From Rugalucina vietnamica (lineage: Eukaryota > Mollusca > Bivalvia > Lucinida > Lucinidae), in NCBI GenBank assembly GCA_964017185.1, contig OZ024869.1:4672501-4736500 (forward strand): 64,000 bases of DNA, read 5' to 3'. Of this stretch, positions 11,340 to 22,920 are shown one piece after another. Position 1 is the first letter of the stretch. Every line of letters begins with the position of its first letter. Position numbers and translations under genes: made by a program. The notes under the pieces were generated by a model, which saw nothing but the letters and a program-made list of their open reading frames with translations, ran no database searches and had not been told where the DNA came from.

Positions 11340-14300
11340 GGCGAAAAATGTGATATAATATGTTACGTTGCGTTGCTATGCTATTCTGCATAAACATATT
11401 ATAAAAAAAAAACTCCGTTTATGATGCTTGAACTGACCAATGTTTTGTCTAGCCTAAGTAAAATCTTAAGTTAAGGTAGCTATCGAGTAACCTTAAATAT
11501 TTAAGTATTTCCTTAAGTTAAGGTCTACCTTAAAGTAAGAAAATCGATTGTAATACACTTTTGTCGATTTTAAGGAAAATCTTAAGTTAAGTTCGACCTT
11601 AAGAGTTAAGGAAGCATTGTAATTCTGGGCCCTGGTTGCCAAGGCGAAATATCAGAAACTGCTGAGTATTGCATGTGCGTTGGTTCAAGATGAGATAGGA
11701 GTCTTGATTTTAGACGTAAGTACACGGGGTTGTGTTTCTTTGTATGTACTCTGAGGTTAGGCCGCAAAATATGTGTAGTAAAAATAGAAGGACCTAGATC
11801 TGATACTAATAATATATAGAATCCCATCCCAGACAGCGGCGGGCAAGAAATGACAATAAATGAAGACACCACATACCTTTTGACAGCAGATATGAAGAGC
11901 AAAATTACTAACTCTTTCCCATCAAGGTAGCCATACGAATAGCGTTGACCAAAACAAAACAATAATGCAAGTACAGTAGATAGGCATGTAGCTAAATATG
12001 TAACAGATGGAATAAAAACTGGTCTGAATCTTCGACTGTGTCAGTCACTCCTTTTTATATACTCAGAGGAAAAGGTTTAGTCAGTAACTTTGACAAGCCC
12101 TACAACTATTTCATACTAATGCTTGCCTTATCTGGCCCTCTTTGTTAATCATGCAGAGGCTAATATTACCAATTTCGATAAGAAACTCCATCAGTTCACT
12201 GTTGCATATTTCTTGACACAGTTATTTGCCTTTTTTGTGTATGTACCCTGGCAAAACCACGTGATTTTAAGAGTTTCTTGGAAATGTTAGGTTTTATTCA
12301 CAGATCTATTACTGGGAAATTTAATCCCAATACATCAATGTGTTTGAAGTTAAAAAGATTCGAAAACTCCCAATGGGATTTTCACTGACTAAACTTTTGC
12401 CTATGAGCATATTTATACCAAAAGGCACCGGGTGGTTGTCTTGACTGTAATCCTAGGCGCCCACAATCTCTATGAGTCATTTGTGTCTCTCTTATATTGA
12501 TAATCTGTATAGATAGCTATTGTCATTTGGGCTGTTCATGCTCTATGAAATATAACTGAAAGTATGGTAGACTTTCTTGGGTTTTGATGTTTCGTATATT
12601 TCCGTAATATATTCCCGCTATATAGTTATGAAATATTAAACGCGGAATAAACCTAATTTGCATATTATTTTCTTATTTAATTGTAAAGGGGAACAACTTT
12701 CTGGATGCAGTTTATTCCGTGACTCTCCGTAACGAGCATCAACGCCTTGGCTTAGAAAGTCTGCCCTAAAAAGTATATTCTGCTTGCAATATTTGACATA
12801 TTTAGTGTTTTTAACTTATTACCCATCACTGACGTGAACATTGATTAGGACCCGACAGCCGGACTTTCTCTCTCCGACGCACTCGACGTAATATCGACGT
12901 TATCAGAGGTTTCGAAATCTCGACGACTAGCAGTGGTGCTGTCAAGTTCATACCCAAATAGTTCATGGCTGACCTTGTGTCAGAAAGTGATGTTTGTATC
13001 GCATGATCAGGTGAGTGTTTTGCATTTTGCTAAGCGTGCTAGTATTTGAAATCTCAGTTAGATTCTATATTCTTGGATCATGTTTTGGGTGAAATTTTTA
13101 ACACTGATCAATGAAACTTTTCGAGAAACTTGCTGTATAGGGTATGTCTTGGCTTGGCTACCCAAAGAATATGAGCGCCGAGTGTGTTGTCCATGAATTT
13201 TAATCTGGTGAAGTCTGACTTTTAAGATATAAAAAGTATGTCTCCACCACCAATCAAACAATCGAAGTTCCATGTTTCATTTTGTTCTTATTTCATGTGT
13301 AAATGAGTGCATTTGTTATTATGTTTCATCATACTTACTACCTTTCTGTCAATTCCAGATTTTGTATCATGGAAGACTTGATTCACTGACAGAATTTCTG
13401 CTCAAAGTTGGTTCCCCTTGCCCACCATTTCTAAGCCCATCTGACTACCTGAGTAGGTATCCCACAACATAAATAAGCCGCAGCATGGGAAAACCAACAA
13501 TCTGTGAAGCTGATCAGCGCCTTTATTTTCGCTACACGGATATAGAGGATATTTACTTTTTTGAGGTGAATACCAAATATATTTCATCGAGTGAGTTGAA
13601 AACATCAAAATTTTCACGAGTGCGTAGCACGAGTGAAAATTTAGATGTTTTAAAGTCACGAGATGAAATATATTTGGTATTTACCGATAAAAAGTAAATT
13701 TTCTTTTTATTTTATACAATATACGGGCATTTTCCTATTCACAAAGCAGGCGGTGAAAATGCAAAAACCAAACATTTTTGAAAACACAAAATAATTTTGG
13801 TACCACATTGTTCCTAACGTTCTAACTAAGAAAATGAATACCCACACTTTATGTTTTCGTTCGTAAATAACGGAGTTAGGCATTTGAATTTCTGAAGTGA
13901 GGCACATTTAATGACGTCAAGTGAATGGAAACGTCAGAAGTAATCCAAACTCTAGAGTGAAAATATCGGCTGATATCAATCACTAGTGAAAATATCAATA
14001 TCAATTCTGCAGTGAAAATATCACTTTTATCCATTTTTGATATACATTAATTTCACTGCTAAGTATAAAATAAAGTACAATTCCTCTACCTTCTAAATTC
14101 AAAATTTCCCGCCTCTAACCATCTTCTGTGCCCGTACAGCCCGCTTTGTGTCGAACCTGATCAGAACCCAAATTGTTGGTTTTCTCACGCGCAGGCTCAA
14201 ATAGTACTGTTGCATATCCATCAACGACATGTATATTATACATGTAGTAACTAATGTTCACCAGTTAAGGGCTTTATAAATTAGATTAGATCAAACTTAT

Positions 14301-17300
14301 ATTATTTAATGCATATACACGGGGGTGATTCAAATGATGCTACCTGTGCTGTCGTCCGAGACATTTTGTATACCATTACATGCACAGTAGTATCATGACT
14401 CGGACGACAGCAAAATCACTAGTAACGTACATGTACGTATTTACAGCCGTCGACCATATACGCGGGGGACAGCAGGGTTTTGCATGTAATGGTATATAAA
14501 CGACTGAGACGACAACAGATGTAGCATCATTTGAATCACCCGCGTGATCTAATAAATAAGCATCTAACTGGTAGTGAATGAGAATAAAAGAATCTATGAT
14601 GGGGTTGAGGCCGAGACAAGGAAATCTCAGACAAGTTTTCAGATTATTCAAATCTCATCCGAGGCTCTGCCTCCTTGGATTTCCTTGTTAAGGCTTCAAC
14701 ACCATCATTGATTATTTTTCTCACCCACCTTTTAAAACATTTTGACTCTGAATAGGCTTCAAGTTCTGTTAAGGCAGCCATTTTGTTTGGACATAAAACA
14801 ATATGCAAATTAGCCAGTGAAACAAATAAAAATAATGTATTTGCACTCACCTTACAAAAATATTAAATCATTTTGTTTTATTCACAAAATTCCCGGCAAA
14901 ATTATTATTTTTTTTTTTTATGAGAGCAGCAGACTACAATTACTCTTGATATCTTGAAGTTCCTGAAATTAACACCTGCTAGGCTATTTTTGTCTTTGAC
15001 AGTTGACACCTAGCTCATCACTTCCTTATATGGAAGTAAGCATGAGGTATACATTTCTATTAGCTAAATACAGAAATGATTGACATTTTGAGACAGCTAA
15101 AATCGTACCAGTACTGGGAATATAAGAATCTTATACACGGGGGTGATTCAATTGATACCACCTGTGCTGTCGTCCGAGACGTTACTGCATATATTGCTGT
15201 CCTCCGAGTATTCCGGTTTCCGTCCGAGTACTACGGCTGTCGTTACCATTAGTGCCCCTGTTTCAGTGTCCACAGGGCCAAAATTTCGTCGCTATTCAGC
15301 ACAATTATCACGGAAAATTGTCAAGAAGGTATGTATCGTTATTTCCAACGTGTTTCCAACTTTCTTAACATATAGATAATCACAAGAACTTATTTTGAGT
15401 ACAAAACATTGTTTTGTCGCGTGTTTTTCTTACTTTCAACATATGCAAACCTTCCTCATCACGCAGTCCAATCAATAACTGAGCGACGGAACGGAGGGGT
15501 TGATTTAAAGCGTACTTCCGGATAGGTGGGATGAACAAATTGTGTAAACAAACCATGGATAAATGAATCTGCCAGGTTAGATCATTGTTACTCATTTCTC
15601 TGTACATTGTTGTTGTATATGTGTATGCGCAGTATAAAGTATATCACATAAGCTTTGAACTGACATGAAAATGACCTTGCAACAGTTTGTAGAAACAGCG
15701 TGATAGATGCGCCAAAATTTCAATCAAAGCTTTGTGCCTTACCTGTTCTGTCATGCGATATCATGAAATGACAAGTTTCGAGCAATTCCATCTAACCTGT
15801 ACAAATTTTGATGATGTCTGACCTTCACAGTAGCCGAATAATGATCTATACTATCTTAAATTAAGATGGGATGCCACATGGCTGATTTTTTCAGGTATAC
15901 GTAGTTTCTTCGTAGGTGGCTTATGTAATAGGTACCTTTCTTCCGGAGGGGATGGATATTGAAATCTTCAGTGAAGCTGTATAAAGCATACAAAATACGT
16001 TTAACGTTCGTGCTATTGTAATGCACAATGTCTTTACGAGGGTTACATACGTTGCTGACTAAAATGAAATCAGCTGACCGAAATAGAAAGTCCGCGACAA
16101 AATTCGCAAAACAGTCGCGAGAAATTCGCATGCCAGTGAGATAATAGCTTAAGGCCCCTACCTCAATGGGATGCGACAACTGGAGACTAGTTCGCGAATA
16201 CTTCACGACTATTTTGCGACAAAGATTAACGATACAAACACAGCTTTTACGTTGCATTCTCATTGAATGAACATTGATGCGACAATTCGCGAATTTCGGT
16301 CTAATTTTGAAAATATACCTTGCGACTGTCGCGCGACTGTCGCACGACAGTTGCTTGACATTCGGGAGAGTGCCACACGACTTTCCCGCGAATGTAGCTT
16401 ATTTTCATTTTCATTCGTACGACAATCGCGCGACAGTCTTGCGAAATATTTTTGACGAAAACATTGCATAAAATTTTTAAACCTGTTTTAAAACTTCGCG
16501 CCCAGTTCGCGACACATGAAAATGTTCAAGATACTTGTGCAACATTCGCACGAATGTCGTGCGAAAGTCCGCGACAAAATTGACAAACATTCGCGAAAAT
16601 TTCGCATGCCAGTGAGATTCTAGCTTAATTGAATTTTTATTTCATTTTGTCGATTTCACCTACAGTCAGTGTATACTTCATGGCCAATGACGAAAATATA
16701 AGGCATTTTTTAACGATTTATGGTTATAACTTCAAGCGCCTGTGCGAAAGCTTGCCCATGCAATACACAGACATTTTTGACATGTAAAAATTCATAATTT
16801 CACCAGGAAAAATTGATATTTTTAATATTTTTCCTAAAAACATAGATCGTCGCTGAGGCTGTTCTAACGAGTACCGCAATCTATGTTTTGGACCAAACAT
16901 TAGCAAAATAGGTATAGCCCTGCATACCCCATTTTTGCTATATACAAGTGGGAAACAATGTGTTATTCATTTGACAGACATGTTTTCCTGATCAATTATG
17001 TATTTTTATGGCATTAGTATAAAAACACACATTGCTGAACTCAAAACAGACTATGACAAAATACACATTTACCTATATTTGCAATAATTTGTTCCGCACT
17101 AGTCATTTGTATCTACCAGGGAAAACGAAGCCTTCGTGTCAGGATTTAACTTCCGATGGGCTGTGGGCTTACTTTAGTGCACGCACATGCAAATACCAAG
17201 GCCTCTCTCGAATATATTTTTTGCCATAAGAACAACTCTATTGTCTGAACGTTTTGCTCAATGACAGAAATCTTCATGTACATCTTTTAAAGTGATTGAC

Positions 17301-20300
17301 GTAAATTGTCACGTGATCGATCTCATAGCAACAGTCAAGCCATCAGGAAAACATGTCTATGAATTGTATACCCCCTTGAACCCCAAATATATATAGTAAA
17401 ATTGGGGACTACAGGGGTTTACCTATTATTCTTATATTTGATCTAAAACATAGATTGTTAGTACTCGTAAATTGGGAGTTACAGGGTTATGCCTATTTTT
17501 CTTATATTTGATCCAAAACATACATTCTGGGTACTCGATAGAACCGCCTCGGCGAGTCGGTTGTAACGTGTACCGACAATCAATGTTTTAGCAATTATAT
17601 GTTATAAATATTTTTTTTCGACGGAGTTTTTTCTTCAATTTTTACACCTGAAAAAAATCTCTGTATATTGCATGGGCAAGTTTTGGTAATGATATGCTCT
17701 GAGCCTTTGCATGTGAAAACCAACAATTTTGTTTCCGATCAGGTCCGATAAAAACCGACCTTTACAGTCACACAATCAGTCTAGAGGTTTAAATGTATAT
17801 CGGATTTAACAAGATTGTAGATTTGCCCATTATTGTTGATTTGCCCCCCCCCCCCCCCGGCCAAAAATAATATAATAAAATTTAATTAAACGAAGATGAC
17901 ACATTTCTGAAATATGACAAATTGCTACCAGATCTTCTCATTCATTATTTACCGGTGCTGTTTCGTAATTACCCGAACCTCACACGGAAGTGGAACGAGA
18001 TACCGAAGCGGAGCGGAGTGAAATTTACTTTCCTGATCTACTCACATGTCTGTGAAATTTGCGGCTCAAATGATTTTATCAGGACCTTTGTTGTTAAATG
18101 ATAATCCCTAGTTAGTGTTTATGCGTTTCACATTGAATTTAACATGCATCTGGGGGAGTGGGGGCCTTATATTTAGAGCTCAGGAGTCAAGATCGAGAAA
18201 TAATGGGTTCGTTACTTACCTTCGCCGTGCTGTACCCATACACAAGACACTTTAATCTCCTCCATGGAACTGCGTCGCATCAAGGAATCAGTGGTTTCGT
18301 CCCGACATGACTGAAAAACCTGTTGACTTGGACGAAAACCCATAGCCAAATCAAAATAACTCATGAAACAAGAATGCCCCTCCGTAAAAGTATACGTATA
18401 TTCAACCCCTCCATCTTAGGAGACGACGTAATTGATTTATATCAACATATTTTCAAAAGTGTGGGGCTTTAAACAAAAATATTAATTTAGCGTACACAAT
18501 AATACGTAGTCTTAATAGCCATAACCTCTTCACAGGTGATTGCAAAATACCGAGAAAAAATCTGGCCAAAATAAGGACGTAGTCTGATTTCAACCCCACA
18601 ATCTTCACGGGCTGATTTATACTGGCGCATATTTGCGTGCTGCACGAGTCATGACTGCGACATAATTTTTATACTAGAACGTGCAGTGTGATATAACCGT
18701 TTGTATGCGCTATATCGTTTGGATAAAAAATAGCAGAGAATGGGTTTTTAAACGACATTTTTGTCGTAAAAATGCCAGTACCGTCTCAAAAATGGTCGTA
18801 TTCTTTTCCCACCCGCTCATTATCGAACTATAGATTGGACTGCGTGCTCATAAGCGAAAGTAGCTGGACTATTTCGTTTTCCATTTAGCCTTTGAAAACT
18901 ATAATCATTTCCCCAACCCGTTGCATCCTTCAAATTTTATTTGCCGTTTTTAAAAAGCGTGACACGGCTGTCGTTGACTCCTGATACGGCTAGCGGTTGT
19001 TTATTGATCAGTACGATACGGCTGTCGATAGTATTTTGAGATAGCATATTGCCCATTGAAATCAAATAGTTTCTGAATAGTTTTCATTTGCAACTGATAA
19101 AAGGACTGTATAGACTGTCTATTCTCTTGCTTCAAACCAAGCAACTTTACATATAAACACCACACACGCAAGAAAACTGTATCATTTATTAAATTCGAAG
19201 TTTCACCATTTATTAAGCGTGGTAGGACAGCTTTCAGTGACACCCGTGTTCATTACTTGCTCCCATCTGCAGTGGCTCCTCACAGCCCCTCTGAAACTAG
19301 TGCCTCAGATGACGACTCGACATCGGTTAAAGCGCTATCGTCCCCAAAAATGTCAAAATTAAAATTTATGTGTCTACTGAACTGTCGTATCAGCTTGAAT
19401 GACACATGCAGTATTTTACAGCTATAACTACGAGTATGTTAAATAGCACGTGCTACTACCGATTAAACAGGCGGTCCCTACTTTATATGTAAAGCATGTG
19501 CTACTACCGATTAAACAGGCTGTCCCTACTTTATATGTAAAGTTGCTTAAAACGACCACAAGAGAAAGGAAATTTATGTCTAATTCACTCTGTTCAAACG
19601 ACATAAATTATATATAGCTCGAATTTGACCTCAGGTGCGTCAAAAGATCGACGAGTCTACTTAGTAGCACGTGGAAAGATATTCAGACTGTAACAGTACA
19701 AATACTTACTGTGAGGGCAACTGGAGTGTAACAGAAAACTTGCGCTCATTTCCACGGCTATCCCCCGCCCGCCCCGGGGATGGGGGACGGGCGTGGTTAC
19801 AAATGACTAGTGCATTACACAAAGGATCAATCAGTCACTTTCGCCACAGTTTGTCTTCTTTTGTGACGCTCATCAAAGTTTAAGTTATATACACTACACT
19901 TTCTTATTTAGATAATGCATGCGAAAATGATTGAGAAAGTAAGGCAATCGGTCACTACATATATACGACGTTCAATATTCATAACTTGGTTTGATCAGGG
20001 CGGCGGTGTGCCATGTAAATATCTAACCGTTCGTGTAGATACAACCCACTGGTTTATCGTTAGAATTATGAACAGAGTGAAGCAGATGTTGTTTCATTAA
20101 TATTTCTGAAATCTAGGAGGCCTTAAACTTAGTTTTACCCGTATATTTGGATCTACCACCTGTTCTAAATTGTCGACATCCGTAACGAGTTTAACCGACA
20201 GCCGTATCACACATATTTACAACTGATCGACAGCAGTAACACCAAAAGTTAAACGCCCCTTCAAAACCTTTCTGCTTTGGATTTTTTTAAAACTGTAAAA

Positions 20301-22870
20301 GGTTTTATCTTTGCAGTTATGTTTTCCACGTTGTTCAATAAATGGTCAGAAATGAGAGATACTGATTTTTACAGTATTTGCATATTATGTGATTTTTGCT
20401 ATTTTACGACTAAACACATGTTTGTATGAAAACTAGCGACCCAAAAGCCCGTACAAACATATTGCACGATAGACAAATATCTAACAACACATTCTAGCAG
20501 AAAAATATAAATAATACCTTCAGATTCGATTGGATCCACTTTTACGTGTGTACTGGTTGTGTAACGACAGCCGTAGTACTCGGACGGAAACCGGAATACT
20601 CGGACGACAGCAATATATGCAGTAACGTCTCGGACGACAGCACAGGTGGTATCAATTGAATCACCCCCGTGTTATATGGGGTTCTGTTCTAGATGGAAGT
20701 TTCCAACCCAAGGGATGACCGTGCTGAGCGGAACCGAGGCTCTGCCGAGGTTCCGCTCAGCACGGTCATCCCGAGGGTTGGAAACTTCCATCTAGAACAG
20801 AACACCATATTAGATTCTTTTTCTTGCACAACAACCACCAAAATCTGGTTTATTTCAAGGTTTTGCGTATTTTTTAGCCTGGGTGAGAACACCTGGGTGA
20901 GATGCAATTTTATCACCCAGGCAAAAAGTGTGGCAATTTCTGTCTGGTGTGCAAGAAAGAAATATCTCTGACAGGCACACAAATGGATATGCTTGTCTGG
21001 TGGGTGAGAATTGATTAGGATACTACATGAGTGGCAATCAATGCTGGTTTTCTTGATGGGGACGATAAAGATATTTGAGATGTTTGCCATTCCTTTTTAT
21101 CAGTGGAGGTTACCGCGAAGAGAGGCCTTAAAGACCAAGACCTGCAGACTAGAATGGCACAGCTAACAAAGACACCCTGGTATGTGATTCAGAAGGCGAT
21201 AACATTCAAACAGAATCGCTGTTTGAAGCACTGTAGTAGCTACTCATCAGGAAAACATGTCTGTGAAATGCTTAACCCCTTAAACCCCCACTTTTATATA
21301 GCAAAACTGGGGTATGCAGGGGTATGTCTATTTTTCTTATTTTTGCTACAAAACATAGATTGTGGGTACTCGTTAGAACCGCCTCGCTGAGACGGTTCTA
21401 ACGTGTACCCACAATCTATGTTTTGAGCAAAATTAAGAAAAGTATCAAACATTTTCTTCTAAAAAGTTTTAATTTTTACGACATAAAATCTTTGTATATT
21501 GCATGGGCAAGTTTTCGTAATGTGCATTTTTCAACACGACTGATGCAGCTTGGTCCAGAATAAAGATGATGGATATTAATTAAAATTTATAATCGTGAAT
21601 TTATAGATATGAATGTCCTGCAAAACAAAAATAAAAAGGTAATTGCATTTTATAATCAAAGTGTGGAGATTGTTAATTGTTCTTGTGCTAGTTTAAGTAT
21701 TTTTAAATCATAAGTATAAAAACTACTGCAATTGACGCGCTTTGATATCAGACGAAGACGGAATCAAAGACTCTAGCTACAGTCGTTGACATCCTTTTTT
21801 GTACCCCTTGTGCAGGTCAAGTGCACAATTCTTTTTATTATATTATCTATGTAACGAACATCATGTGTAAATCATGTGACTGTTTATATATTTCCAGGGA
21901 AGAAACTGGCTCAGTGTGGGTAAAAAACAACAGCAAAGATGTACAGAGAATAGAAGTTGGAAATGTAGAAACTGTAATTCAAAATGGCAGACAGAAAGGT
22001 GGGAATGCATACTATTTTCATATGTAAAATAAAATAAGGATATTCAAATGAGTATCACTCGATCTTATTTGGGTTAAATTATAAAGCTCGTTGTTGAAAT
22101 GTGAAAAAAGCTTGTTGTTGAATTTTGAAAAAAAAAAAAGAAAAAAAGATAAATCTAAAATGGTAAGTCCAATTTCAACCTTGAGTCTGTTCGATTCCAG
22201 TGTTTTTCGATGACGAATGGAGTACTGATTTGGTTGAGTCCACTGTCATTATTAGGGGCATCAGGAGTGATTTTGAATTTTTATTCTATTTTTTCGATGA
22301 AATTCCTCTAAGCAAACAGAATGCGGTGTCTGTGGTTATACTGTTTGCCTATGTCCCATAAAAAAGGACGCCAAAAGAATTTACTTAATTGAAATTTCTG
22401 AAGTTGTTATTCAACACAGTGTACCATTCTCGACAAGCCTATGACTCAATTCCCTCATATCTTTTAACGGGACTGGGTTCAATTCTCGGCTACGTGTTCT
22501 TTCCATTCGCTGTAGAGTCTGAATCTTTCATCGTATGTTCTGTGTACATGTAGGCTATGCCATGTCCCAACAGAAACGTCCTCATTTTTAAATTTGGTAA
22601 GTTTGTCAGAATTTTGTGCTATGTACTGGACCAGGTCCCGAGATAAAACATATTCCCATCCTGCGGCATACGAGACATAGTGGTCACATATGTATTCCTT
22701 AGGCTCGATCCATTTTCAAATTTCAAACAATAGTTTAAACATATTTTATTGTCATCTCAAAGACAAAGGGGTTGGGCTCCAAGTTCTGACAACATTAGTT
22801 ACAGCCCGCCCCCTACAAATTAAATATACAATGACATTGACAATTTGACTAATTTCAAATAATGAATAAT

Positions 22871-22920
<50 letters not shown>

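Larger units (their letters stand above)
17097..19812. mobile_element. Possible nested element with CACTAGTCATTTGTA ends
   Basis: CACTAGTCATTTGTA at 17097 and TACAAATGACTAGTG ending at 19812 are inverse copies. The same end motif bounds MITEs at 32879-33189 and 33922-34151. The two ends here may belong to one 2.7-kb element or to two truncated copies. Confidence 0.3.
17695..20561. repeat. Interior of the 5.5-kb element: C tract, small tandem duplication
   Basis: A partial family-1 MITE at 17695-17790, a C tract at 17846-17859, and a 55-bp tandem duplication near 19444-19545 (ACGTGCTACTACCGATTAAA). TACGGCTGTCG-type subterminal words occur near 18965, 19015 and 20200. Confidence 0.5.
15136..20671. 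mobile_element. 5.5-kb element with 110-bp near-identical TIRs and TTATA duplication (Transib-like ends)
   Basis: Ends are 15136-15245 and 20562-20671, starting CACGGGGGTGATTCAA. I count one mismatch over about 110 bp. TTATA flanks both sides (15131-15135, 20672-20676). A CAC-starting TIR with a 5-bp duplication fits the Transib/RAG-like group, but this is inference from ends only. Internal TACGGCTGTCG-type repeats near 18965, 19015 and 20200 look like subterminal binding sites. Inside are other repeats (CGCGAC-rich block, hairpin MITEs, a possible nested element 17097-19812). No transposase catalytic core is recognisable. Confidence 0.7.

Noticed and set aside
11606-11962. 118-codon minus-strand frame
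   Set aside because: It is antisense to the real ABCG exon remainder and transposon end.
12711-12772. A candidate exon reading VTLRNEHQRLGLES with fitting length phase
   Set aside because: It contains an in-frame TAA and lacks a Walker B; the exon at 9714-11715 explains phase and sequence better.
15856-16263. 135-codon minus-strand frame
   Set aside because: Half of it overlaps the CpG-rich repeat block and no protein motif is visible.
20689-21090. 133-codon minus-strand frame
   Set aside because: Much of it is one arm of the 137-bp palindrome; the rest has no recognisable motif.
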